In this document: one piece after another, positions 1 through 9,776 of the stretch
Position numbering within the stretch: the first letter of the stretch is position 1
How the letters are laid out: every line of letters starts with the position of its first letter
Origin: Methanoregula sp.
Lineage (GTDB): Archaea > Halobacteriota > Methanomicrobia > Methanomicrobiales > Methanospirillaceae
DNA: 64,000 bases
Assembly (NCBI RefSeq): GCF_028679125.1
Contig: NZ_JAJRCG010000009.1
Coordinates: forward strand, 1 to 64,000
Direction of reading: 5' to 3'
Translations under genes and position numbers: made by a program
The notes under the pieces: model-generated
What the model was told of the DNA's origin: nothing
The model's input: the letters and a program-made list of their open reading frames with translations, nothing else
The model's database searches: none

Positions 1-39
1 GATCATTTATTAGTCAACAGGAACAACATTTGTATCCCT

Positions 40-113
40 GCCCTAGTAGCTCAGCCCGGGAGAGCGCCAGACTGAAGATCTGGTTGTCGCCTGTTCAAAT
101 CAGGCCTGGGGCA
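40..113 (+). tRNA. tRNA-Phe (GAA)
   Basis: Acceptor arms GCCCTAG/CTGGGGC pair; anticodon stem-loop CCAGA-CTGAAGA-TCTGG gives GAA; T arm GCCTG-TTCAAAT-CAGGC; discriminator A. Confidence 0.95.
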
Positions 114-282
114 CTTCTTTTCCCGAACTTTGCTGCAGAACACCGGTACATGCCGGGACCATATCAGCATCACCTATCATGAATACGAATTATTCACAAA
201 AAATAAACGGAACATTTCTTTTGGGATCTGACCGTCGCATAATCACGGGAATGAACCGTTTCTTACACGGGATGATGGCCTA

Positions 283-2280
283 ATGGACTTCATGCTTGCT
301 CTTGTCGGTATCGGCATCCTTTCCATCATTCTCCTGTACGTGGGAGCGAAGTACCAGCTGCCGAGCATTGTCAGTTTCCTCATCATCGGCATGTTTGCCG
401 GGCCCTATGGCCTCGCGATCATCACCGACCAGTCCACGATCGAGACGATGGGGGAGATCGGGATCATGCTCCTGCTCTTCACCATTGGCCTCGAGTTCTC
501 GTTTGAAAAACTGCTCAAGTCCTGGCGCATTGTGATCATCGGCGGCCTTGCCCAGCTCTGTACCACGATCGTTGGCATCGCGTTTGCCGCATACATTCTT
601 GGGGTACCGGCCCAGTCAGCCATCGTATTCGGATTCATCATCTCGCTCTCCAGTACAGCAATCGTCATGAAGATCCTGCAGGAACGCCGCGAGGTGGACA
701 CTCTGCAGGGCCGGACCCTTTTTGGGATCCTGCTCTTCCAGGACCTCGCCATCATCCCGATGCTCCTCATCACCCCGGTATTCATGGGTATCGGTGGTAC
801 CGATCTGGGAGACCTTCCCGAGCAGATCACCAAGGTCGCGATGATCCTCATCCTCATCATCATCCTCGCCAAGTGGGTGATCCCGAAGATGCTGTACAAG
901 GTCGCTTCCCAGAAGAACCGGGAACTCTTCTTCATTACGATCGCCGGTATCTGCGTGATCGTTGCCTGGCTCACCAACCAGGCCGGGCTCTCGTACACGC
1001 TCGGGGCATTCGTTGCCGGCCTGATCATCGGGGAATCGGATTACAACATCGATGCGCTCAGCCACATCATCCCGTTCCGGGACATCTTTGCCGCAATCTT
1101 CTTCCTCTCCATCGGGATGCTGCTGGACACAAAAACCATCTTCGCGGACTCGTCGTTCATCACCCTCATCCTGATGATTGTGATCCTGATCATCGGCATC
1201 AAGATCCTGACCGGTATGTTCGCATCGGCCATCCTCGGGATGCCGGCCCGTGTCTCCATCATGACGGGTTTTGCGCTCTGCCAGGTGGGAGAGTTCTCGT
1301 TCGTGCTCGCGAAGACCGGTCTTGACGCGAACTTTATCCCGAACAGGATCTACCAGATCTTCCTTGCGGCAGCCATCGTCACGATGGCCCTCACGCCCTT
1401 CATGATGAACGCCGCCCCCCGGGTGACCGAGTTCTGGTACCGCCATGCGCCCCGACGGGTCCTTCCCGACCCTGCGGGATGCTCTGCTGGTGTCACACCC
1501 GAACGATCGCTCACGGATCATATCATTATCGCAGGATACGGCATCACCGGCAAGAGTGTTGCCCGTGCAGCCGAGATCACCGGCATCCCCTACATGGTCA
1601 TCGAACTGAATCCGGATATCATCCGGAGGGAGAAATCCTCCCGTCGCCCGTTCTTCCTCTTTGGGGATGCAGCCCAGGAGGAACTGCTGGAACATGCCGG
1701 GATCCGCGATGCACGGGCACTGGTTGTCGTTGTGTCCGACCAGGAAGTAATTCCCCGCATCGTCCATTCCGCCCGGCAGCTGGCGCCGGAGATCTATATC
1801 ATCGCCCGGACAACGCACATCCGCCATGCACAATACCTGCTGGATCTCGGAGCCGATGAGGTCGTGTCGGAAGAGTACGAGGCGGCAAAGGAGATCTTCA
1901 CCCGGGCACTGAAGAAGTACCGGCTGCCAGATTCGGAGATTGCAAAAATCGTCTCAAAACTTCAGAACTGGGGCTATGCCAAGTTTATCAAGAACGGGAA
2001 CAACACGCCGACGATGGGCATGGACACGGTCCTCTTATCCCTGCGTATCCATATGCTCACCGTTGAGCCGGGATCCTTTGCTGACGGGAAGACGATTGCG
2101 GACCTGGAACTCAAAAGCAGGTATGGCATATCCGATTTCGGCGTTCGCCGTGATAACAAGACCACCGCCCAGCCGGATGTGAGCACCTGCCTGATAGCGG
2201 GTGACGCGCTCATCATCTTTGCAACAGACCAGACGGCCAAGGATCTCGGCCATTGTTTCTCAAAACAGGAAGAGGCCTGA
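283..2280 (+). CDS. CPA2-family cation:proton antiporter with C-terminal TrkA-N (RCK) domain
   Basis: Multi-TM N-terminus typical of KefB/CPA2 (IGLEFSFEKL, SLSSTAIVMK), C-terminal HIIIAGYGITGKSVARA Rossmann motif. Confidence 0.9.
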   Translation: MDFMLALVGIGILSIILLYVGAKYQLPSIVSFLIIGMFAGPYGLAIITDQSTIETMGEIGIMLLLFTIGLEFSFEKLLKSWRIVIIGGLAQLCTTIVGIAFAAYILGVPAQSAIVFGFIISLSSTAIVMKILQERREVDTLQGRTLFGILLFQDLAIIPMLLITPVFMGIGGTDLGDLPEQITKVAMILILIIILAKWVIPKMLYKVASQKNRELFFITIAGICVIVAWLTNQAGLSYTLGAFVAGLIIGESDYNIDALSHIIPFRDIFAAIFFLSIGMLLDTKTIFADSSFITLILMIVILIIGIKILTGMFASAILGMPARVSIMTGFALCQVGEFSFVLAKTGLDANFIPNRIYQIFLAAAIVTMALTPFMMNAAPRVTEFWYRHAPRRVLPDPAGCSAGVTPERSLTDHIIIAGYGITGKSVARAAEITGIPYMVIELNPDIIRREKSSRRPFFLFGDAAQEELLEHAGIRDARALVVVVSDQEVIPRIVHSARQLAPEIYIIARTTHIRHAQYLLDLGADEVVSEEYEAAKEIFTRALKKYRLPDSEIAKIVSKLQNWGYAKFIKNGNNTPTMGMDTVLLSLRIHMLTVEPGSFADGKTIADLELKSRYGISDFGVRRDNKTTAQPDVSTCLIAGDALIIFATDQTAKDLGHCFSKQEEA

Positions 2281-2519
2281 TCTTTTTCATTGGGGCACGA
2301 AATAGTGCGCCCGGCCAAATCTTTTGTTTTTATTGATCGGCCCGGACCGGATGGCATACGATTCTTTCATTCCTGCTACCGGTCGCAGTAATGATCCTTT
2401 CCTTTCGCAAATGAGTGCTGGTTTTTTTAGCACGTGGTATCGTACCCTGTTGCAGAAAGTATTATATCCGGTTCATCGCCACCTCTACTCAAAGTCTGTA
2501 ATACACCGGAAGATTCTGC

Positions 2520-4505
2520 ATGGATATCCTCGTTGCCAGTGTAAGTGTCCTGATACTTGCCGTCCTCCTCCTCTACTTCGGCCAGCGCCTGAAGATCCCC
2601 AGTATTGTCAGCTACCTGATCATCGGCATCCTGGTCGGGCCGTACAGTTTCGGGATCATCACCAACCAGGATGCCATTGATGCGTTCGGCAATATCGGGA
2701 TTGTCCTGCTCCTCTTTACCATTGGTCTTGAATTCTCGTTCCAGAAACTCCTGCGCTCATGGCGGACGGTGATCATCGGGGGATCCGTACAGGTCCTGGT
2801 CACGATCGTTGCAATCACCCTTCTCACCGAATATCTCGGTATGCCTTTTTCCGAGGCGCTGATCTTCGGGTTCATCGTCTCCCTCTCCAGCACGGCCATT
2901 GTCATGAAGATCCTGCAGGAGAAAGGCGAGGTGGATACTCTCCAGGGCAGGACGCTTCTTGGGATCCTCATCTTCCAGGACCTTGCCATCATTCCCATGA
3001 TGCTTATCGCACCCATGCTTGTCGGGAGCGGGGGCATTGACCTGAATTCACTGCCATTCCAGATAGGAAAAGTCGCCATCATCCTCCTTGTCATCATCGT
3101 CATGGCCCGCTGGGTGATCCCGGCGTTCCTGTACAAAGTGGCATGCGAGAAGAACCGCGAGCTCTTCCTCATCACCCTTGCCGGCATCTGTGTTCTCATC
3201 GCGTGGCTGACAAGCGAAGCGGGGCTCTCGTTCACGCTCGGGGCGTTCATTGCCGGGCTCATCATCGGGGAATCGGATTACAATATCAATGCCCTCGGCC
3301 ACATCATCCCGTTCCGGGATGTCTTTGCTGCAATCTTCTTCCTCTCGATCGGTATGCTCCTCAATACCCAGACTATCTTCTCCGATTTCTATTACGTGGC
3401 CATGATCGTTGTCACCATCATTGTCGTAAAGATCCTTACGGGTGCGGTTGCCGCCGCAGTGATCGGGATGCCGCTGCGGGTCTGTGTTTTTTCGGGCCTT
3501 GCACTCTGCCAGATCGGGGAGTTCTCCTTTGTCCTGGCAAAGACCGGTCTTGACTCCGCACTCATCCCGAACGTGGTCTACCAGATTTTCCTTGCCGCGG
3601 CGATCATCACCATGGCCCTGACCCCCTTTACCATGAATGCAGCACCGAAAACCGTTGATCTCATCTACCGGATCGTGCCGGCCCGGATCCTTAAACAGCG
3701 GGCAGAACCCGCAGAGGAGATAGAGAAGGATCTCTCCAATCACCTCATCATCGCCGGCTATGGCATCACCGGCAAGAGCGTTGCCCGGGCAGCTGCCATT
3801 GCCGGGATTTCCTACATGGTCATCGAGCTGAACCCGGCGATCATCCGGCAGGAGAGGTCAACCTTCCGCCCCAACTTCATGTTCGGGGATGCCGTACAGG
3901 CTGAAGTACTGGAACATGCCGGTATCCGGCGGGCACGGACGCTGGTCATCGTTGTGTCCGATGAGGATGCCATCCCCCGTATTATCAATACCGCACGGGA
4001 ACTTGCGCCCGGCGTGCATATTCTTGCGCGGACACGGCGGGTGCGGGAGGCCCGGGCCCTGCTGGATCTGGGTGCTGATGAAGTGATCTCGGAAGAATTT
4101 GAGGCATCGGTTGAGATCTTCTCCCGGGTACTCCGGAAATACCAGCTTCCCGATGAGGAGATCAATTACATTATAAAAAAGACCAAGGCGATCGGCACTA
4201 CCCTGTTCGCGAAGAGTACCACGGGCGAAGCGGAACTGGAAGATCCCAGCATTCTCTTCAACGACCGGCACGTACACTCATTCCTTATCGAACCCGGTTC
4301 CAAAGCAGACGGGAAGACAATTGGCGAACTGGAGCTGCATACCCGTTTTGGCATAGGAGAGTTCGGCATCCGCAGCGGTGGGCGGACCACCAGCCGGATC
4401 CAGCCCGCACGAAAGCTCAGTGCAGGAGAATCTCTCATCACCTTCATAACAGACGAGACCGCCCGGGAAGTGGCCCCGTTGTTTGCGAAGAAAGTCAACT
4501 CCTGA
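2520..4505 (+). CDS. CPA2-family cation:proton antiporter with TrkA-N domain, paralog of the upstream gene
   Basis: Same architecture and near-collinear sequence to 283..2280. Confidence 0.9.
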   Translation: MDILVASVSVLILAVLLLYFGQRLKIPSIVSYLIIGILVGPYSFGIITNQDAIDAFGNIGIVLLLFTIGLEFSFQKLLRSWRTVIIGGSVQVLVTIVAITLLTEYLGMPFSEALIFGFIVSLSSTAIVMKILQEKGEVDTLQGRTLLGILIFQDLAIIPMMLIAPMLVGSGGIDLNSLPFQIGKVAIILLVIIVMARWVIPAFLYKVACEKNRELFLITLAGICVLIAWLTSEAGLSFTLGAFIAGLIIGESDYNINALGHIIPFRDVFAAIFFLSIGMLLNTQTIFSDFYYVAMIVVTIIVVKILTGAVAAAVIGMPLRVCVFSGLALCQIGEFSFVLAKTGLDSALIPNVVYQIFLAAAIITMALTPFTMNAAPKTVDLIYRIVPARILKQRAEPAEEIEKDLSNHLIIAGYGITGKSVARAAAIAGISYMVIELNPAIIRQERSTFRPNFMFGDAVQAEVLEHAGIRRARTLVIVVSDEDAIPRIINTARELAPGVHILARTRRVREARALLDLGADEVISEEFEASVEIFSRVLRKYQLPDEEINYIIKKTKAIGTTLFAKSTTGEAELEDPSILFNDRHVHSFLIEPGSKADGKTIGELELHTRFGIGEFGIRSGGRTTSRIQPARKLSAGESLITFITDETAREVAPLFAKKVNS

Positions 4506-4824
4506 TACTGAAATGGCCTGGAGATCATTTGATTTTCACCGGTCATGCAATCAGGGTACTTCTGAATCATGTCCGGCCGTTTGATTTGGATCTCACCGCA
4601 TCAATCTTCTCTTCCGGTGACCCGCAGATCCGGAGATGCCATGAGGAGATCTTCCCGTATGTACCGGATAGTGATGGCAGCCCGGTCCTGTCTGAAGATC
4701 AGGCCTCATATCCCGTCATGAGATCCTGTCATGACCGGGATCACCTGCATGTCACGGTCGCCAGGTACAGCCGTGTCCACGTCCCGGACGATTTAAAATA
4801 GGTGAACGATGCTATCTTTGGTGA

Positions 4825-5226
4825 GTGAACACCATGTCCAACGAACAGATGCTTCAGGAAACAGCAGCTGAGCTGAAGGGATTCCTATCAGCAAAGAACG
4901 TGATGGGCGAACCGGTTGATTTCGGTGACAAGCTGGTCGTGCCGGTGGCACGCTATGGTTTCGCGTTTGGTGCCGGGGGCAACCATGCGAAGGATGGCGG
5001 CGGACAGGGTGCCGGTGCCGGTGGCGGGATCGAGCCGATAGCACTCGTCATCCTCCACAAGGACGTGAAGGGGCCAGAAGGTGTCCAGGTAATGTCTCTC
5101 AAAAAGGACAGCCAGCTTGCCCAGGTTATCTCTGCCCTCTCCGAGTCGCTGGCCCCGCAGGTGATCGATGCGGTCAAGACGATGACCCGGAACAAGGATG
5201 AAGGCAGCAAGAAAGACGAACTATAA
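4825..5226 (+). CDS. GerW/YtfJ-family protein
   Basis: 133 aa with GDKLVVPVARYGFAFGAGG...IEPIALVILHKD pattern of the GerW (YtfJ sporulation protein) family; start may be the second Met (MSNEQ). Confidence 0.8.
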   Translation: MNTMSNEQMLQETAAELKGFLSAKNVMGEPVDFGDKLVVPVARYGFAFGAGGNHAKDGGGQGAGAGGGIEPIALVILHKDVKGPEGVQVMSLKKDSQLAQVISALSESLAPQVIDAVKTMTRNKDEGSKKDEL

Positions 5227-5244
5227 CCCTGCCATATCTTTTTT

Positions 5245-5940
5245 ATGAACCTCCTCCTCATCCCGGCGTTTATTATCCTCCTGCTCATTGTCCCGCTCCT
5301 TACCCTTACACTCCTGCTGTACGCGATCCCGGTCCGGGCAGCGGCTGCGCTTATCTGGAGCGCAGACCGGCATGAGCCATCCGTGCTCATCTCGTGGGGT
5401 ATCATTGCCATCCGGTCATCGGGTTCTGGGAAGAACCTGGAGACCACGGTACTCGTGTGTGGCCACCGGGTTCTCTCCCATACCGGCCAGATGGAAGCGG
5501 GAAAACCGGAGAGCCCGGGAAATGTGGCGGTACCGGAGCCCAAAGCGGGAGTTGAGGAACCGCTGGATATCGGCGAGCTGGTCCATATCGTGCACCGGAT
5601 GATCGGGCCGGTCGGCACGTTCGGTTCCGCCTTCTGGCAGCAGAGCCGGTTCGTGGATGCACGGGGCACCGTGACACTCGGGCTTGGCGACCCGGTCCTG
5701 ACCGGGGAGACCTATGGCTGTTACTGGGCGTCACGATTCGCCCTTCTCGCGTCCCGCATTGATGTGGAGATGGTGCCGGTCTTTGACCGGGTCGTCTTTG
5801 AACTGGATATCACGGTACGGGTCCGGGTCGAACATCCCCTCCTTGTGCTGATCGCCGGCCTGAACCTTGCAAAGGAACCGGCGATACAGGCAGCAATAGC
5901 ATATGCTGCCCGCAGGAAACCGGGGGTGACCGGGGCATGA
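5245..5940 (+). CDS. DUF2953-type membrane-anchored protein
   Basis: N-terminal hydrophobic segment followed by YtfI-like region; directly downstream of a GerW-family gene, as in the ytfI/ytfJ pairing. Confidence 0.6.
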   Translation: MNLLLIPAFIILLLIVPLLTLTLLLYAIPVRAAAALIWSADRHEPSVLISWGIIAIRSSGSGKNLETTVLVCGHRVLSHTGQMEAGKPESPGNVAVPEPKAGVEEPLDIGELVHIVHRMIGPVGTFGSAFWQQSRFVDARGTVTLGLGDPVLTGETYGCYWASRFALLASRIDVEMVPVFDRVVFELDITVRVRVEHPLLVLIAGLNLAKEPAIQAAIAYAARRKPGVTGA

Positions 5941-6152
5941 GTAACGAGCTGCGGTTGCAGCAGCCGCAGGTATACGGGAACCGCACTATCATCCCCGTGG
6001 TCAGGGAAAACTCGACCTGTTACGGACACGGGATGATTGCCGCCGTTCACCCGGTAGCACTCCTCATCGGTGAGAACGGGGCGTGGGGGATTGTCCTGCT
6101 CGAAGGCGATTCGGTAGCTGCAATTTTGGAGAAGATCGTCCTGCCGGCCTGA
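5937..6152 (+). CDS. Small GerW-like protein (71 aa)
   Basis: ATGA overlap with the upstream gene; VYGNRTIIPVVRE...HPVALLIGENG resembles the GerW core. Confidence 0.55.
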   Translation: MSNELRLQQPQVYGNRTIIPVVRENSTCYGHGMIAAVHPVALLIGENGAWGIVLLEGDSVAAILEKIVLPA

Positions 6153-6307
6153 ACAGTCGATGGGTACCGGGCAAACCGTGGGCTCTCCGGATGCATTTAC
6201 CTGCCAGAACACAGGGGCAATGGCGCCCTGTCCGCCAGGATATATCGCCCTGAAATCGAATCATTTTTCTCTCAAACCACAAAATACTACGATGGAGCAA
6301 GGCGATA

Positions 6308-6463
6308 ATGACCGAACTGTCCGTGGATCTGGGAACTGAAATGAAGAAAGTGGAAGCCGAGCGCCGCAAAGCTGACGTGGACCACCAGATCAGGGAACTC
6401 GAACAGGACATGAACAAGACCGGCCATGCGGTATCAGAAGAGATCAGAAAAACACCGCAGTGA
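6308..6463 (+). CDS. Small charged coiled-coil-like protein (51 aa)
   Basis: ATG...TGA ORF MTELSVDLGTEMKKVEAERRKADVDHQIRELEQDMNKTGHAVSEEIRKTPQ; composition is protein-like, below the ORF-track length cutoff. Confidence 0.4.
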   Translation: MTELSVDLGTEMKKVEAERRKADVDHQIRELEQDMNKTGHAVSEEIRKTPQ

Positions 6464-6544
6464 TGCATGCATACCCGGATCCGGAACTCCGCGAACAATG
6501 AGCGGGATGCAATGCACCCTTAAAAAATTATTGCGATTTTTTAT

Positions 6545-6913
6545 TTATTTTCCAAGAAAACGCTCGATGCCGGCCTTCAGATCAGGTACTGATACAGGTT
6601 TTTGCAGCACGCCAAGGTAAGGATCATTCATCTGCCTGATCTTCTCCTCAACAGATGGCGAGGCCGTGAACAAGAGCACCGGCAGTTCCCGGATATTGTA
6701 CTCGGTCCGGAGTTTTTCCAGGAACTCCCAGCCATTGATCGGCGTCATCATGATATCCAGCAGGATGAGTGCCGGGGGATCCCTCTTCACCAGCTCGAGT
6801 GCCTCCAGAACATCCGGGACAAGAACCGGCTCGTACCCGATCTTTCGAAGAAGGATCTCCATCATCTCGAGGATTGGCAGGTCATCTTCAACAAGCATAA
6901 TCTTACGCGTCAT
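6545..6913 (-). CDS. Response regulator receiver protein
   Basis: MTRKIMLVEDDLPILEMMEILL...LILLDIMMTPINGWEFL...VLLFTA receiver motifs; start ATG at 6913 overlaps the kinase stop. Confidence 0.9.
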   Translation of the reverse strand: MTRKIMLVEDDLPILEMMEILLRKIGYEPVLVPDVLEALELVKRDPPALILLDIMMTPINGWEFLEKLRTEYNIRELPVLLFTASPSVEEKIRQMNDPYLGVLQKPVSVPDLKAGIERFLGK

Positions 6914-8708
6914 GCTGCACCTCCTTTGGCAGATGAATGGTAAATGTACTGCCGCCATTCACGACACTTTCAACGGTGATATCGCCCCCATGCATCTGGA
7001 CCACTTTCTTTGCAATGGAGAGCGAGAGGCCGAGCCGTTCATACTTACGGGCAAGAACAACGCCATCTGCCAGCTGGAACGGCTCGAAGATCGAACATAA
7101 CTGGCTTGGCGCTATGCCGATGCCATTGTCCCGGATCGCAATGTGATGCTGCCGGTCATCAATCCCCGTCCGGTAGATGATACCGATCTTCCGCGGGGGC
7201 TTGGAATAACTGATGGCATTGGACAGGATGGAATCCAGGATACTGATCATGCGGTCTGCATCGGCCGTGATCATGACAGATTCTCCGACATCAACTGTCA
7301 GATCGGCTTTTGTGCCAAACCCCCCGTCGTCCAGCACTTTCCTGACCATGGGTGCAAGGGCAAAGGTTGAATATTTCAGCTTGATCTTCCCGCTGTCCAG
7401 CACCGAGAGGTCCAGCATCTGGTTGATGATCTGCCGCTCGCGATCCACGCTTGCAAGGCAGCGTTCAAGGATCTTCTTGGTATCCGCGACAATGCCGAAC
7501 CCCTCCGGATCGGAGATCAGGAGATTGAGGTACCCGAGGATGGGCTGAAGGGGCGTCCGCAGCTCGTGAGCAACGGTGATGATGATACCCCGGCGGCGGT
7601 CATTATCCTGGAGGATCTTCTCTTCCAGCCGCTGTTTTTCAGAGATATCGACAAGGTTGATGAGGGTAGCCGGGTTCTCCAGGTGCCGGATAGCGGTAGT
7701 AAAGAGTGCTGCGCCCCGGATCTCGCCGCTCTTTGTCACGAACCGCAATTCCCGGGTTTGTGCTGCGGGAATTTTCTGTGACCATTGTGCCATGAACTCA
7801 TTCAGATTCTCACGATCCCCCGGATCGATGAAGGTCTCCAGGCTTTTACCGGTAATCTCCGCAACCGTATGTCCCAGAAACGCAACAAACGACGGGTTGG
7901 CAAAACGGATGAACCCGTTCTGGATGATGAGGATACTGGTGGGCGAACTCTCGGTGAGCTGCCGGTACTTCATCATGTTGTCGTTGTTGAGTTTCTCGGC
8001 AATCTTGCGGCCATTGATGTTCATCACCGAACAACTGACGGTATTCGCATCGATGTGATCCCACGAGAGGTTCACCCAGCAGGATCCCCCGTCTTTTGTG
8101 GCAAACCGTGTCTCGAAATCCGAGGTGGTCTTCTCCTTTTCGATCCGCTCAAGGAACCGGCTCTTCTCCCGGGGAGTGAGGAAGATATCCAGGAATGATT
8201 TTTCATTCACCTGGCCGGGGGTATAATTCAGCATGCCGGAGAACTTGGTGTTGCTCGTGCGGATGGCGAATGTCGCCGAATCGAAAAGGAGGATCCCGAT
8301 CTGCGAGTGCTCGAAGATAGCCCGGTACCGGACTTCCCCGGAACGGACCCGCTCGTTGAAGAACGTGATGAGTGCCGCGAGAATGATGAAAAAAATTGCT
8401 TCGGATGTAACGCTAATCATTGCCAGGGAATCGGGATAACTGTGATAGTACCCTATGGTCTGGAAAGCGAAGCTGCATATCGCTGCAATATACAGGCCGC
8501 GTCTCGGGAAAAAATATGCCGCATAGATGATCGGTATGAACAGGAGCTGGGAACTGATGAGGCAAAAAGCGCTGGAATACGCCATGGCAGTGATAAGGAT
8601 ACACGAAATGGTCAGCGATGTGACAACGATGATCCGTACCAGTTCTTCATCAGGTACCGGGAAACGGTCAATTGGCAATGCAATCTCACCCATAATTCGT
8701 TTTGGCAA
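6903..8708 (-). CDS. Membrane PAS-domain sensor histidine kinase
   Basis: N-terminal TM segments, two PAS-like domains, HisKA (AHELRTPLQPILGYL), HATPase (RDNGIGIAPSQL). Confidence 0.9.
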   Translation of the reverse strand: MPKRIMGEIALPIDRFPVPDEELVRIIVVTSLTISCILITAMAYSSAFCLISSQLLFIPIIYAAYFFPRRGLYIAAICSFAFQTIGYYHSYPDSLAMISVTSEAIFFIILAALITFFNERVRSGEVRYRAIFEHSQIGILLFDSATFAIRTSNTKFSGMLNYTPGQVNEKSFLDIFLTPREKSRFLERIEKEKTTSDFETRFATKDGGSCWVNLSWDHIDANTVSCSVMNINGRKIAEKLNNDNMMKYRQLTESSPTSILIIQNGFIRFANPSFVAFLGHTVAEITGKSLETFIDPGDRENLNEFMAQWSQKIPAAQTRELRFVTKSGEIRGAALFTTAIRHLENPATLINLVDISEKQRLEEKILQDNDRRRGIIITVAHELRTPLQPILGYLNLLISDPEGFGIVADTKKILERCLASVDRERQIINQMLDLSVLDSGKIKLKYSTFALAPMVRKVLDDGGFGTKADLTVDVGESVMITADADRMISILDSILSNAISYSKPPRKIGIIYRTGIDDRQHHIAIRDNGIGIAPSQLCSIFEPFQLADGVVLARKYERLGLSLSIAKKVVQMHGGDITVESVVNGGSTFTIHLPKEVQHDA

Positions 8709-8892
8709 TCTGTTTTCATTTTATTTAAAATGAAGCATCTGAATCAGACCGTTTTACGTGAGATGAGTGGCTTTTCACACTAAAAAAGGGGATTTGTTAG
8801 AGAATTGCCCGGGAACAATGCGGGTACCTGAAGAAGGGATCGCACATAAATCAGTGGTTTATTATAACCGGGAGGGCAACCAACGATGGACT

Positions 8893-9576
8893 ATGCGACC
8901 CCATGTGATTGTCAATGTTGCCATGAGTGCTGACGGCAAACTCTCCACCCGCGAACGGCGCCAGGTAAAGATATCCGGGGTCCAGGATTTTAACCGGGTT
9001 GACCGGCTCAAGGCCGGCAGCGATGCGGTCATGGTCGGGATCGGGACGGTCCTTGCGGATGACCCGTCACTGACCGTGAAAGCAGAAGAATGCCGGACCA
9101 ACCGGATACGGCGGGGGGTTGACGAGCACCCGATCCGTATTGTTGTCGACAGCCATGCCCGCACCCCGCCGGATGCATCCATCCTGCTCAAGGGAACGGG
9201 AAAACGGATCATCGCGGTTGCTGAAGAGGCGGACAAAGAGAACGTAGCGCACCTTCAGTCACTCGCAACGGTGATCGTTGCCGGCCGGGACCGGGTGGAC
9301 CTGACGCTTCTTATGGATGAACTGGGCGCGATGGGTATCCAGCGGGTCATGGTGGAGGGGGGCGGTACCCTTATTGCCGGGCTGATCGCGGCCGGGCTGG
9401 TAGATGAGATCTATACCTTCATCGGGAACCTGGTGATTGGCGGGAAGGATGCCCCGACCCTTGCCGATGGCGCAGGATTCCTCAAGGAGTCCGAGTTCTG
9501 CCGGCTCACGCTCCTTGAGACCCGAAAGATCGAAGAGGGAATCCTCCTGCACTGGAACGTGGATCACCAACCATAA
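8893..9576 (+). CDS. 2,5-diamino-6-(ribosylamino)-4(3H)-pyrimidinone 5'-phosphate reductase (RibD C-terminal family)
   Basis: RPHVIVNVAMSADGKLSTRER...RLKAGSDAVMVGIGTVLADDPSLTVK...VMVEGGGTLIAGLI signature. Confidence 0.85.
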   Translation: MRPHVIVNVAMSADGKLSTRERRQVKISGVQDFNRVDRLKAGSDAVMVGIGTVLADDPSLTVKAEECRTNRIRRGVDEHPIRIVVDSHARTPPDASILLKGTGKRIIAVAEEADKENVAHLQSLATVIVAGRDRVDLTLLMDELGAMGIQRVMVEGGGTLIAGLIAAGLVDEIYTFIGNLVIGGKDAPTLADGAGFLKESEFCRLTLLETRKIEEGILLHWNVDHQP

Positions 9577-9776
9577 CTGTGCCATTTTTCCGGAAAATTT
9601 GCAAAAAATAAAAAATTTACCAATTTTCCGAAGAGATTGCGTTTTTTGCGATATTGACCCCGGAAAATTTTTCCGGCCAGACACGCTCGCATCCCCCCAG
9701 TTCTGACAGAATGACAATCCTCATCATCGTGCAGTAAAAGAGATCTGTTACGTACATTCCCATCATCGTACTTGCC

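Noticed and set aside
616-1833. 405-aa minus-strand ORF
   Set aside because: Antisense to the first antiporter; Asp/Gly/Arg/His-rich low-complexity composition typical of shadow ORFs in GC-rich genes.
4529-4801. 90-aa ORF in the spacer after the antiporters
   Set aside because: No recognisable motif and overlaps an inverted repeat; more likely non-coding.
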